A stretch of DNA of 64,000 bases from DAIDJD01 sp035485275 (lineage in GTDB: Bacteria > Oederibacteriota > JAJYGY01 > DAIDJD01), in assembly GCA_035485275.1 (NCBI GenBank), contig DATHOE010000034.1, positions 62,001 to 126,000 on the forward strand. The letters run 5' to 3'. Positions 1-8,123 of the stretch are shown here, piece by piece; position 1 is the stretch's first letter, and each line of letters begins with the position of its first letter. Below the pieces are notes generated by a model, which saw only the letters and a program-made list of their open reading frames with translations, had not been told where the DNA came from and did no database searches. Made by a program: the position numbers and the translations under genes.

Positions 1-780
1 GGGTCCAACGCCACCTACCACGCCAGCATGCCCGAGCCCAAGGCCGCCCTCATCGTGCACCCGGAGGGAAGCCCGGTGGAGGCTTACCTTAACTTCGGCC
101 AGGGCTACCACTCCAACGACGTGCGGGAGCTCGCCGGCGGGATCAACCCGCTGGCGCAGGCGGACGGAGAGGAGGCCGGTCTGCGCTATGCCCGCGGCGA
201 CACCTACGAGACCACCTTCGCGGTCTGGCGCCTGACCCTGGCCTCGGAGCTGACCTTCGACGGGGACACGGCCGCGAGCGTCACCAACGCCGCCTCCACG
301 CGCCAGGGCATCGAGTGGTCGAACACCTACCGGGCCAAGCCCTTCTATGTCGACCTGGACGGGGCCCTGTCGCAGGCGCGCTTCGACTCGGAGGACACCC
401 TGGACGACCCCGAGCACCCGGGCTATTGGGTGCCGGAGGCCATCGAACAGGTGGGCACCCTCACCGTGGGCATGGACAAGGTCTGGGGCTGGTCGGCCGA
501 CGCCCGTGTCCGCTACTTCGGCAGCCGAGCCCTCACCGCGGACAACGCGGTGCGTTCGTCGCCGGACACCCTGGTCAGCCTGCAGATTCTCCGCGACCTG
601 TGGGCCGGCCAGACCCTCAGCTTCGACGTCTTCAACCTCTTCAACCAGCAGGCCGACGACGTGTCCTATTACTACGCCTACGCCCTGACCGGCGTGGACT
701 CGGGCGCCTCCCACGAGTCCGTCATGGCCCATGTCACCGAGCCCCTCAGCGTGCGCGTGTCGTGGATGGACCATTTTTAG
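1..780 (+). CDS. TonB-dependent outer-membrane receptor, C-terminal part (5' truncated by window)
   Basis: The reading frame is open from the first base, so the ATG at 28 is probably internal and the true start lies upstream. The visible ~259 residues read as alternating amphipathic strands typical of a 22-strand TonB receptor barrel. They include a late strand FDVFNLFNQQADD followed by an aromatic-rich strand, and the chain ends in Phe, the usual outer-membrane barrel signature for BAM recognition. The receptor would import a siderophore, metal complex or other ligand across the outer membrane using TonB-ExbBD energy. The substrate cannot be told because the plug domain is missing. A metal transporter and ferritin follow, so a metal ligand is plausible but inferred. 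Confidence 0.75.
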   Translation, partial: GSNATYHASMPEPKAALIVHPEGSPVEAYLNFGQGYHSNDVRELAGGINPLAQADGEEAGLRYARGDTYETTFAVWRLTLASELTFDGDTAASVTNAASTRQGIEWSNTYRAKPFYVDLDGALSQARFDSEDTLDDPEHPGYWVPEAIEQVGTLTVGMDKVWGWSADARVRYFGSRALTADNAVRSSPDTLVSLQILRDLWAGQTLSFDVFNLFNQQADDVSYYYAYALTGVDSGASHESVMAHVTEPLSVRVSWMDHF

Positions 781-876
781 TTTGAACCGGACACCGGGGA
801 AGCGCCGGAAGGCGGGATAGCGGGCGCGGGGCCACCCCCTGCCCGCGCTTCCCCCGCAGATTTTGACGCGAACTTC

Positions 877-885
877 TGATACGAT
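877..885 (+). promoter_or_regulatory. Candidate extended -10 promoter for the ZIP transporter
   Basis: TG-A-TACGAT forms an extended -10 element about 29 bases before the ATG at 914. A TTGACG lies only 11 bases upstream, too close to be its -35. This site overlaps the in-frame ATG at 884, which argues for the later start. Confidence 0.3.
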
Positions 886-913
886 GCGGGTCGCCCTCCC
901 TACGCGGATTCCC

Positions 914-1630
914 ATGACGACCCTGTTCTACCTCGGCTTCGCCACCTGCATGGCCACCCTGGCCGGCGGCATCCTGGTCCTGCGCTACCGGCAGAGCCAG
1001 CACTACTGCTTCGCCTTCGCCGCGGGCAGCCTCATCGCCGTGAGCTTCCTGGACCTCCTGCCCGAGAGCCTGTCCTTGGGCGGCCAGCTCCACGTCCCCA
1101 GCCGCACCCTCCTGCTGGTGCTGCTCGTCTCGTTTTTCCTCTACAGCTTCATCGACCGTTTTTTCCTGACCCACCACCTGCACGACGACGACACCCACGG
1201 GCATCCCATGGGCCTCATCGGCGCGGGCAGCCTGGTCGTGCACAGCTGCCTGGACGGCGTGGCCATCGGCGTCGCGTTCAAGGCCAGCCCCACGGTCGGG
1301 GCCATCGTGGCCACGGCCGTGATCGTCCACGACATGACCGACGGCTTGAACACCGTGGTGGTGATGCTCAAACACCACCACAGCGCCGCGCGCGCGCGCC
1401 TCTTCCTGGTCCTGGACGCGCTGGCGCCCCTGGCCGGGATCCTGGCGGTGTCCTTCATGGTCCTGCCCGAGAGCCTGCTGGCCTACCTGCTGGCTTTTTT
1501 CTGCGGGGAATTCCTCTACCTGGGCGCCGGCAGCCTGCTGCCGGAGACCAGGAAACACGGTTCCTTCGGGATCACCGCAGCGATGACCCTGGGCGCGGGC
1601 CTGATCGTCCTGCTGACGGCCCTGATTTGA
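914..1630 (+). CDS. ZIP-family divalent metal transporter
   Basis: A 238-residue inner-membrane protein with about eight hydrophobic segments. A His/Asp-rich cytoplasmic loop (HHLHDDDTHGH, near residues 90-101) precedes the family helix IV motif HSCLDGVAIG. A second metal-site helix, VHDMTDG, follows, and the protein ends in a GAGSLLPE helix. ZIP proteins carry Zn, Fe or related divalent ions into the cytoplasm; specificity cannot be read here. I chose ATG 914 because it begins the first membrane helix directly and lies downstream of the probable -10; ATG 884 or TTG 863 would add a non-hydrophobic tail. Position after a TonB receptor and before ferritin fits metal homeostasis. Confidence 0.8.
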   Translation: MTTLFYLGFATCMATLAGGILVLRYRQSQHYCFAFAAGSLIAVSFLDLLPESLSLGGQLHVPSRTLLLVLLVSFFLYSFIDRFFLTHHLHDDDTHGHPMGLIGAGSLVVHSCLDGVAIGVAFKASPTVGAIVATAVIVHDMTDGLNTVVVMLKHHHSAARARLFLVLDALAPLAGILAVSFMVLPESLLAYLLAFFCGEFLYLGAGSLLPETRKHGSFGITAAMTLGAGLIVLLTALI

Positions 1631-1644
1631 GGAAAGACTTCGCC

Positions 1645-1673
1645 TTGATCCCTGCCCTGGGCCATACTATAAA
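1645..1673 (+). promoter_or_regulatory. Sigma-70-type promoter for the PPTase-ferritin-ABC run
   Basis: TTGATC, a 17-base spacer, then TATAAA. The predicted transcript starts near 1680, about 33 bases before the ATG at 1713. Confidence 0.6.
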
Positions 1674-1712
1674 CGTGCCGGACAGGGCGCCCCGAAGCCG
1701 CAGGGGGGGCCG

Positions 1713-2321
1713 ATGACAGGGAAGCCCCTTCAGTTTGGGCTTTTCCGGCTGGGAAAGGGCCTGCCGTCGCCCCTGGATCTGGGCCCCGAAGAAAGCGCCC
1801 GTTTGGGCCGCATAGCGGCCCCGCTGCGGGCGGCCCAGTACCTGGCGGGGCGCTGGCTCCTGCGCAAGCTCTGCGCCCTGGCCGCGGACGCGCCCATGGA
1901 CGCCATCGCGCTGAACGCGGAGGGGGCGCCGAGGGCCCTGGGGCCCGCCGGGATAGCGCTTCCGCGCCTGAGCCTCTCGCACAGCGGCGATTGGGTGGCC
2001 GGGGCGGCCTGCTTCGGCCCCTGCGGCGTGGACCTGGAGCGCCGCGGAGCGCGCAGGGACTGGGGCGGCCTGGCGCAGCGCATGGGCCTTCAAGAATCCG
2101 TCGGGGAAGCCGGCGTTCTCAAGGCCTGGACCCTTGCCGAAGCCCGCATCAAGGCCGGCGGGGGCGAAGGGCAGGCTCCGGCCTTGGCCGTCTGGCGTTT
2201 TGAAAGCCCTGTCTACGCGGGCTGCCTGCTGGCGCCGGCCGGCGTCCGGCCTGAGCCGCACATTTTTGACGGGAGCGGCGCGAGCGACGCCGGCTTCCGT
2301 TTGGAAGCGTCCCCCGACTGA
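1713..2321 (+). CDS. Sfp-type 4'-phosphopantetheinyl transferase-like protein
   Basis: A 202-residue protein that probably transfers phosphopantetheine from CoA to a carrier-protein serine. Family landmarks in order: an N-terminal RAAQYLAGRWLLRKL helix, the LSLSHSGDWVA motif, GVDLE (Mg-binding Asp/Glu) near residue 109, and WTLAEARIK near residue 142. In the last motif the Glu and second Lys of WxxKExxxK are kept but the first Lys is Ala. The stretch between GVDLE and this motif is somewhat short. It has its own promoter and lies 13 bases before ferritin, so the two are probably co-transcribed. The carrier-protein target is unknown; no acyl carrier protein, NRPS or PKS gene is in the window. 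Confidence 0.65.
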   Translation: MTGKPLQFGLFRLGKGLPSPLDLGPEESARLGRIAAPLRAAQYLAGRWLLRKLCALAADAPMDAIALNAEGAPRALGPAGIALPRLSLSHSGDWVAGAACFGPCGVDLERRGARRDWGGLAQRMGLQESVGEAGVLKAWTLAEARIKAGGGEGQAPALAVWRFESPVYAGCLLAPAGVRPEPHIFDGSGASDAGFRLEASPD

Positions 2322-2334
2322 ACAAGGAGATCCC

Positions 2335-2829
2335 ATGCTGAAGCCCGATATCCTCAAAGCCATGAACGCGCAGATCAACGCCGAGTTCTATTCCTCCTTC
2401 CTCTACCTCGCCATGGCCGCCCATTTCGAGGGCGAGGCCCTGCCGGGCATAGCCCATTGGATGCGGGTCCAGGCCGTGGAGGAGCACGGCCACGGTATGA
2501 AGTTCTTCGAGCAGATGGTCCAGCGCGGGGCCCAGCCGGTGATGGAAACCCTGCAGGCCCCTCCCGCCCACTGGACCAGCGCCGAGGCGGCCTTCAAGCA
2601 CGTGCTGGAGCACGAGCAGCACGTCACGGGCCTCATCAACGCCCTGGCGGCCCTGGCCCGCAAGGACGCGGATTTCGCCACGGAGAACTTCCTGCAGTAC
2701 TTCATCAAGGAACAGGTGGAGGAGGAGGCCCAGGCGCAGCTGCTCCACCAGCAGTTCCAGATGGTGGGGCCCAGCAAGGGCAGCCTGATGATGATGGACC
2801 ACCGGCTGGGGAAGCGGGCCGGGGAATAG
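2335..2829 (+). CDS. ftnA: Bacterial ferritin
   Basis: A 164-residue four-helix-bundle ferritin that oxidises Fe(II) and stores it as a mineral core in a 24-mer. The ferroxidase ligands fall at the same numbers as in E. coli FtnA: Glu17, Glu50, His53, Glu94 and Gln127. An AAGGAGA ribosome site sits just upstream of ATG 2335. The ABC transporter gene follows within 3 bases, so the genes form one transcription unit with the PPTase. The neighbouring TonB receptor and ZIP gene suggest an iron-handling area, though co-regulation is inference; I see no convincing Fur box. Confidence 0.92.
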   Translation: MLKPDILKAMNAQINAEFYSSFLYLAMAAHFEGEALPGIAHWMRVQAVEEHGHGMKFFEQMVQRGAQPVMETLQAPPAHWTSAEAAFKHVLEHEQHVTGLINALAALARKDADFATENFLQYFIKEQVEEEAQAQLLHQQFQMVGPSKGSLMMMDHRLGKRAGE

Positions 2830-2832
2830 GCG

Positions 2833-4575
2833 GTGGCGGAAGCGGAGGATCTGGGCCCGAAGAAGAGCTATCCCTGGCGGCGCCTGCTGGGCGCCTCCTG
2901 GCGCCTGGCCAGGCCCTATTGGTTTTCCGCCGAGGGCTTCGGCGCCTGGGGCCTGCTGGGCCTGGTGGTGTTCCTGGCCCTTTTGGAAGTCTACCTGTCG
3001 GTGCAGTTCAACACCTGGTACAAGAATTTTTACGACGCCTTGCAGAAGTACGACCAGCAGGCCTTCTGGAGCCTGATCCGCTGGTTCAGCATCCTGGCGA
3101 CCTTCTACATCCTGCAGGGCGTCTTCAACCGCTACTTCATGCAGGACCTGCAGAACCGCTGGCGCCGCTGGATGACCCGCCGCTACCTGGACCAGTGGCT
3201 CTCCGACAAAAGCCATTACCTGTGGCAGCTCGCGGACAACACCACGGACAACCCGGACCAGCGCATCGCCGAGGACATCCGCGATTTCACCAGCCAAACC
3301 CTGGACCTGACGATCGGGCTCCTCAACCAGATGGTGAGCCTGTTCTCCTTCGTCGCCATCCTGTGGGCCCTGTCCGGGCCGCTGTCCATCCCCCTGGGCG
3401 GGGGGCGCAGCTTCTCCCTGCCGGGCTACATGGCCTGGGTCTGCCTGGTCTACGCCGTGGCCGGAACCTGGGCCTCCCACAGGGTCGGCAAGCCCCTGAT
3501 CGGGCTCAACTACCGCCAGCAGCGCTATGAGGCGAATTTCCGTTTCGGCCTGGTGCGCCTGAGGGAGAACGGCGAAAGTGTCGCCCTCAGCGAGGGCGAG
3601 GAGGTCGAGAAGCAGAGCCTGCGCGCGCACTTCGAATGGGTGTACGACAACTTCAGGGGCCTGTTCACCAAGGGCATGCACTTCAATTTCCTCTCGGTCG
3701 GCTACGACCAGATCGCCGTCATTTTCCCCTTCCTGGTGTCCGCGCCCCGCTACTTCGCCAAGACCCTGACGCTGGGCAACGTGCTGCAGGTGGTGAACTC
3801 CTTCGGCCAGGTCAAGGACGCCCTCTCCTGGGTGGTGCAGAACTACCCGACCCTGGCCTATTGGAGCTCGGTGGTGGAGCGCCTGGACGGCTTCGAGGCC
3901 GAGATCGGACGCACCAAGGAGATGCACCGGGCGGCCCTGGCCGTGCTGGGCGCTTCGCCCGGGGCCGGCGCCGTGGTGCTGCAGGACCTGGCCCTCTCCC
4001 TGCCGGGCCGGGCCGAGCCCCTGACCGCCGCCCTGAGCATGGAGTTCGCGGCCGGGCGTTCGCTGCTCATCTCCGGGCCCTCCGGCTGCGGCAAGAGCAC
4101 GCTGCTGCGCGCCATGCGCGGGCTGTGGCCCTTCGCCAGCGGGCGCGTCCTCCTGCCGGAGGGGGCCAGCGTCATGGTCCTGCCCCAGAGCCCCTACCTG
4201 CCCGTGGGAAGCCTGCGCGGCGCCCTCACGTATCCGAGCCCCGAGGCCGGATTCGACGAGGCCCGCATCCTTGAGGCCCTGTCCCTGTGCCGCCTGGAGC
4301 ACCTGGCGGCGCAGCTTTCGGTCCGGGAAAATTGGGGCCTGATCCTGTCGGTCGGCGAGCGGCAAAGGGTGGCCTGGGCGCGGGTCTTCCTGCACCGGCC
4401 GCAATGGCTTTTCTTGGACGAGGCCACCTCGGCCCTGGACGAGGACAGCCAGGACGCCATCTACCGGGCCGTGCAGAAACAGCTGCCGGAGACCACCATG
4501 ATCAGCGTGGCCCACACCCAGAACCCCCGCGAGCGCCATCAAGGGGTGTGGGAATTCGGCAAAGGGGCCGCCTAG
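2833..4575 (+). CDS. SbmA/BacA-YddA-type ABC transporter, fused membrane and ATPase domains
   Basis: A 580-residue half-transporter. The SbmA/BacA-like membrane domain (about residues 20-340) carries the family pattern VQFNTWYKNFYDALQ. The C-terminal ATPase has Walker A GPSGCGKST near residue 414, a degenerate signature LSVGERQR near 504, and Walker B WLFLDEATSALD near 524. The D-loop and the switch His (SVAHT) are present. Relatives include YddA, Rv1819c and peroxisomal ABCD proteins, which move peptides, corrinoids or acyl-CoA-like molecules; the substrate here is not readable. The start is GTG 2833, three bases after the ferritin stop, with a weak upstream AGG. It is probably translated as part of the same operon. 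Confidence 0.85.
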   Translation: MAEAEDLGPKKSYPWRRLLGASWRLARPYWFSAEGFGAWGLLGLVVFLALLEVYLSVQFNTWYKNFYDALQKYDQQAFWSLIRWFSILATFYILQGVFNRYFMQDLQNRWRRWMTRRYLDQWLSDKSHYLWQLADNTTDNPDQRIAEDIRDFTSQTLDLTIGLLNQMVSLFSFVAILWALSGPLSIPLGGGRSFSLPGYMAWVCLVYAVAGTWASHRVGKPLIGLNYRQQRYEANFRFGLVRLRENGESVALSEGEEVEKQSLRAHFEWVYDNFRGLFTKGMHFNFLSVGYDQIAVIFPFLVSAPRYFAKTLTLGNVLQVVNSFGQVKDALSWVVQNYPTLAYWSSVVERLDGFEAEIGRTKEMHRAALAVLGASPGAGAVVLQDLALSLPGRAEPLTAALSMEFAAGRSLLISGPSGCGKSTLLRAMRGLWPFASGRVLLPEGASVMVLPQSPYLPVGSLRGALTYPSPEAGFDEARILEALSLCRLEHLAAQLSVRENWGLILSVGERQRVAWARVFLHRPQWLFLDEATSALDEDSQDAIYRAVQKQLPETTMISVAHTQNPRERHQGVWEFGKGAA

Positions 4576-4577
4576 CC

Positions 4578-5558
4578 ATGGCGCGCAAAAAGCCCGCCCC
4601 CGCCCCGCAGAAACCGCGGCGCAGCCTGGGCCAGGTCTACCTGGACATGGACTGGCTGGTGGTGGTCGTCGCCTCCTGGCTCCTGCCCCTGCTGGGCTTC
4701 AACCGCTGGCCGGAGACCTACCTCTTTAGCGAGCTTTTTTGGGTGCTGCCCATCGTGGCCCTGCTGCCGCGCTTCTTCCATGAGACCCGCGCCGACGGGC
4801 GCCGGAGGCGCGCCTTTTTCTGGACCTGCGGCATCATCCTGTCCGCCGGATCCCTGCTGGACCTGGCCTTCGGGCGCTGGATATTGCTCTTCGGCCCCGG
4901 GCCCTACCTGGCGAGCCTGGCTGGAATCCCGGTGGAGGAGTTCATCTTCTACCTGCTGGGGCCCATCGCCATGCTGCTGGTCTATTTCTGGGCCGACGAA
5001 TACTTCCTGCGCGCCCTGAGCCCGCGGCAACGCCGGCGCGGCCTGGACGCCTCGGCCCTGCTGCGCTTCTCCCCCGGCCTGCTGGTGCAGGCCCTGGGCC
5101 TCCTGGTGGCCGGCCTGGCCGCCAAGGCCCTGCTGGGCGGGGTGGGCCCGGCCGTGCCGCTGTACTTCAGCTTCCTGGTCCTGACCGCCTACCTGCCCCT
5201 GCTGCTGTTCTGGAAGGCCGTGCGCGGCCTGGTCAACTGGCAGGCCCTCAGCCTGGCGGTGCTCTACACGCTGGTCACCTCCATCATCTGGGAGCTGAGC
5301 CTGGGCGTGCCGCTGCGCTGGTGGGCCTACCAGAAGACGGCCATGCTGGGCCTCTGGGTGGGGGCCTGGCAGCGTTCCGTGAACGTGGACCTGCCCATCG
5401 AGGCCGTCTCGGTCTGGATGGTGGCCCCCTTCGCCAGCATCTTTTTCTTCGAAGTGATCACCGCCCTGCACCACCATCCGGCCCCCACCCTGGCGGGGAA
5501 GCTGTGGGGTCCGGGCGCCTCCGGCGCGGCCAAGAAGAGGCGTCCCAAGGCCCTTTGA
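4578..5558 (+). CDS. Two-domain lycopene-cyclase-like (CarR/CrtYc-d type) membrane protein
   Basis: A 326-residue polytopic protein of about seven to eight helices following a basic N-terminus. It contains two copies of the motif typical of heterodimer-type carotenoid cyclases: IPVEEFIFYLL near residue 119 and LPIEAVSVWM near residue 273, each preceded by an aromatic helix. This resembles a natural fusion of CrtYc and CrtYd (CarRA-like). Such enzymes cyclise linear carotenoid ends, but no other carotenoid gene is nearby. The second copy lacks the double acidic pair, so function is only inferred. ATG 4578 follows the ABC stop by two bases. The immediate neighbour is an SbmA-type exporter, so the protein may act on a lipid or isoprenoid linked to it. 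Confidence 0.6.
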   Translation: MARKKPAPAPQKPRRSLGQVYLDMDWLVVVVASWLLPLLGFNRWPETYLFSELFWVLPIVALLPRFFHETRADGRRRRAFFWTCGIILSAGSLLDLAFGRWILLFGPGPYLASLAGIPVEEFIFYLLGPIAMLLVYFWADEYFLRALSPRQRRRGLDASALLRFSPGLLVQALGLLVAGLAAKALLGGVGPAVPLYFSFLVLTAYLPLLLFWKAVRGLVNWQALSLAVLYTLVTSIIWELSLGVPLRWWAYQKTAMLGLWVGAWQRSVNVDLPIEAVSVWMVAPFASIFFFEVITALHHHPAPTLAGKLWGPGASGAAKKRRPKAL

Positions 5559-5583
5559 CAGGAATCCGGGCAGCGCTTAGACT
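5555..5583 (+). promoter_or_regulatory. Sigma-70-type promoter for the adenylate cyclase
   Basis: TTGACA, a 17-base spacer, then TAGACT, starting three bases upstream of the preceding stop codon. Transcription would begin near 5590, about 44 bases ahead of the preferred GTG start at 5634. Confidence 0.65.
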
Positions 5584-5633
5584 TCCGCGCAGTGGGTATC
5601 GGGATCAGGGCGTCCGCGGTTCAAGGGAATCCA

Positions 5634-6893
5634 GTGACTTCTTTTTTGATTCGTTTTCTCGACCGCCTCTCGGCGCCCTGCCTGCGCGACGGGGACTCGG
5701 AAGAGCTGCGCAGCCGCAAAAAAATCTTCGTCATGGGCCTGTTCGCCGCCGGCTCGGTGTCCCTGGTGTGGGGCCTGTCCTACACCGTGCTGGGCCTGCG
5801 GGCCTCCTGCCTGGGCTACGGCGCCGCGGCCCTGGATTTCGGCCTGCTGGCGCTCTTCCGCGGCGGCAGGAAGTACCTCCCGCTGCTGTACACCCATGTC
5901 GCCGTCAACCTGATCCTGCCCTTCGTGGCCCAGTCCATGGTCGGCGGCATCGAGCGCAGCGGCTGCCTGGGCCTGTGGGCCGTGGTGGCGCCCCTCACGA
6001 TCCTGGTGCACGAGCTTCCGGGCTCCTGGATCTGGTTCGTGGGCTTCATCGCCCTGCAGTTCGCCTCCATCGCCGCCGAGCCCTTTTGCGCGGCCCACGT
6101 CGCGCCCATGGCCCCGGCCCTTTCGCGGCTCTTCCTGCTCTCCAACCTGGCCGGGGTGCTGGCCATCCTCTTCTTCCCCCTGCAGTACGTGGACCACCTG
6201 CGCCGGCAGCTCAAGGAACGGGTGAAGCTGCAGGCATTGGACCTCGCGGAACAGCACGCCAACGCCGAGCGGCTCCTGCACAACATCCTGCCGGAGTCCG
6301 TGGCGCGCCGGCTCAAGGCCAACGAGGGGATGGTGGTGGACGCCCACGCCGACGCCAGCGTGCTCTTCGCCGACATCGCCGGCTTCACCCGCTTTTCGGC
6401 CGAGCTGCCCCCGGCGGAGCTGGTGGAGATGCTCAACAGCGTCTTCTGCCTCTTCGACGCGCTGGCCGAGGAATACGGCCTGGAGAAGATCAAGACCATC
6501 GGCGACGCCTACATGGTGGTGGGCAACGTCACCGGCCGCGGGGAAGGGCACCTGGACAGCATGGCCGAGATGGCCCTGGCCATGCAGCAGGTGTTCGCCA
6601 ACCACGCCGCCGCCAAGCACGGCCTGGCCCTGCGGCAGGGCCTGCACTGCGGCCCGGTGGTGGCGGGGGTGATCGGAACGACCAAATTCAGCTTCGACCT
6701 GTGGGGCGACACCGTCAACGTGGCCAGCCGACTGGAGTCCCAGGGCGCGGTGGGGCGGGTGCAGGTGAGTTCCGCCGTGTTCGAGCGCCTGGAGCGCGAT
6801 TTCATCCTGGAGGAGCGGGGCACCATCGAATTGCGCGGCCGCGGGGACATGCGGACCTGGTGGCTCATCGGCCGCCGCGCGGGCGCGGCCTGA
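5634..6893 (+). CDS. Membrane class III adenylate/guanylate cyclase
   Basis: A 419-residue protein with about six transmembrane helices (residues ~25-195), a short linker containing LLHNILPESVARRL, and a class III cyclase domain (~235-415). Catalytic features are present: the metal-binding VLFADIAGFT near 240, KTIGDAYM with the purine-specifying Lys and metal Asp near 287, and the LWGDTVNVASRLES segment with the transition-state Asn and Arg near 360. The Lys/Asp pair favours ATP over GTP, so cAMP is the likely product. GTG 5634 is preferred because AAGGGA lies six bases upstream; GTG 5592 sits at the predicted transcription start. The sensory input of the membrane part is not recognisable. 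Confidence 0.85.
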   Translation: MTSFLIRFLDRLSAPCLRDGDSEELRSRKKIFVMGLFAAGSVSLVWGLSYTVLGLRASCLGYGAAALDFGLLALFRGGRKYLPLLYTHVAVNLILPFVAQSMVGGIERSGCLGLWAVVAPLTILVHELPGSWIWFVGFIALQFASIAAEPFCAAHVAPMAPALSRLFLLSNLAGVLAILFFPLQYVDHLRRQLKERVKLQALDLAEQHANAERLLHNILPESVARRLKANEGMVVDAHADASVLFADIAGFTRFSAELPPAELVEMLNSVFCLFDALAEEYGLEKIKTIGDAYMVVGNVTGRGEGHLDSMAEMALAMQQVFANHAAAKHGLALRQGLHCGPVVAGVIGTTKFSFDLWGDTVNVASRLESQGAVGRVQVSSAVFERLERDFILEERGTIELRGRGDMRTWWLIGRRAGAA

Positions 6894-6903
6894 GCGCCCC
6901 CAT

Positions 6904-6932
6904 TTGACACCCGCGTTCCCAAATGCTATCCT
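6904..6932 (+). promoter_or_regulatory. Sigma-70-type promoter for the TPR protein
   Basis: TTGACA, a 17-base spacer, then TATCCT. Transcription would start near 6939, only 4 to 7 bases before the tandem ATG codons at 6943 and 6946, so the mRNA may be almost leaderless. Confidence 0.7.
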
Positions 6933-6942
6933 CGAGCCTTCC

Positions 6943-8022
6943 ATGATGAAACGCCCCTCAATTTCCGTGCTTTTCCGCGCCGCCAGCCTGGCCCTGGGCC
7001 TTTCCGTGGGCCTGTGGGCGGACGACGTCAGTCCGCCCCCCCTGGTCAATCCCGACGCGGTTCCGGCCGAAAACCTGCCCAGCAGCCCCACCGAAGGCCT
7101 CGGAAGCGTCCCCACCGCGACCGAAGGGGCCTCGGGCGTGGACATGAACAGCCTGGCCGCCAGCAGCGTGGCCGCACCCACCATCAGCGACGACCAGCAG
7201 ATCAAGAACGCCATGGACATGTCCATGGAGCTCTTCCACGCCGAGGATTACGAGGCCTGCGTGAAGGCCACCACGGCCATCCTGGACCGCTACCCCAAAA
7301 AAAAGCTGTACTGGGTGCTCTACCTGCGGGGCCTGTCCCAGGAGCATGAGGACCACTACCAGCAGGCCCTGGACTCCTACGCCCTGGTGCTCAAGCAGGC
7401 CCCCCACACCACCTACGCCGACGCTGCGGACTTCCGCCTGGGCCTGTGCCAGATGAAGCTGGGCGAGTCCATCGAAGCCGAATACACCCTGCGCGACATC
7501 ATCGAGAACAACCCGCACAGCCAGTACCGCCTGCAGGCCTACATCCACCTGGGCAACCTTTACCGCAACAGCAAGGACTGGGACTCCGCCGGCCGCGTCT
7601 ACCGCGACCTCATCCGTTTTTACCCGGATTCGAGCTGGGCCTGGACCTCCCTGATGTACCTGGCGGAGATCAAGGCCCACCGGGGCGACGACGAGGGCGC
7701 CGAGCATGTGTACGAGCTGCTCCTGCGCAATATCCGCGTCCCCGACATCCTGCGCGCGCAGGCCCTGCTGAGCATGGGCGACCTCTACATCTCGGACCAG
7801 GAGTGGCTGGAGGCCCTGCAGGCCTACCGCCTGGCGCTGCGCGACTTCAGCGACGTGCCCGGGGTCGTCAGCACCTGCGACGAGAAGATCCCCATCGCCA
7901 CCCAGGGCCGCAAGTACAACCGGGTCCCCTACCGCGCCGTGGACAAGGGTCCGCGCGCGGTGACCGAGCAGCCCTTGGACGAAGACTACCTTTTGAAGCA
8001 GGAGACGGTCCCGGATCAGTAG
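6943..8022 (+). CDS. Secreted TPR-repeat protein
   Basis: A 359-residue protein with an N-terminal signal peptide ending near WADDV and a Pro/Ser/Thr-rich spacer (residues ~25-85). Five or more tetratricopeptide repeats follow (~90-310), with typical WVLYLRGLS, ALDSYALVL, AYIHLGNLYR and ALLSMGDLYI helices. It resembles periplasmic scaffold proteins of the BamD/YbgF kind but lacks a lipobox, and the partner is unknown. Tandem ATGs at 6943 and 6946 are both possible starts. No Shine-Dalgarno is visible and the predicted transcript starts only a few bases upstream. A rho-independent terminator follows at 8041. Confidence 0.75.
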   Translation: MMKRPSISVLFRAASLALGLSVGLWADDVSPPPLVNPDAVPAENLPSSPTEGLGSVPTATEGASGVDMNSLAASSVAAPTISDDQQIKNAMDMSMELFHAEDYEACVKATTAILDRYPKKKLYWVLYLRGLSQEHEDHYQQALDSYALVLKQAPHTTYADAADFRLGLCQMKLGESIEAEYTLRDIIENNPHSQYRLQAYIHLGNLYRNSKDWDSAGRVYRDLIRFYPDSSWAWTSLMYLAEIKAHRGDDEGAEHVYELLLRNIRVPDILRAQALLSMGDLYISDQEWLEALQAYRLALRDFSDVPGVVSTCDEKIPIATQGRKYNRVPYRAVDKGPRAVTEQPLDEDYLLKQETVPDQ

Positions 8023-8040
8023 GCGGCCCGGACTCCTCAA

Positions 8041-8068
8041 GGCCGGCGGACTTGCGCCGGCCTTTTTT
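8041..8068 (+). terminator. Rho-independent terminator after the TPR gene
   Basis: A 7-bp stem GGCCGGC/GCCGGCC with an 8-base loop, followed by six T residues, 18 bases past the stop codon. Confidence 0.85.
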
Positions 8069-8123
8069 CAATCGGACCCCAGGCATGGAACATCCCGGCA
8101 ATCCAGTGGAAGGAATAAAAGAC

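Noticed and set aside
815..855. A terminator after the TonB receptor
   Set aside because: GC-rich arms (GCGGGC/GCCCGC) can pair, but no T-run follows and the stem is interrupted.
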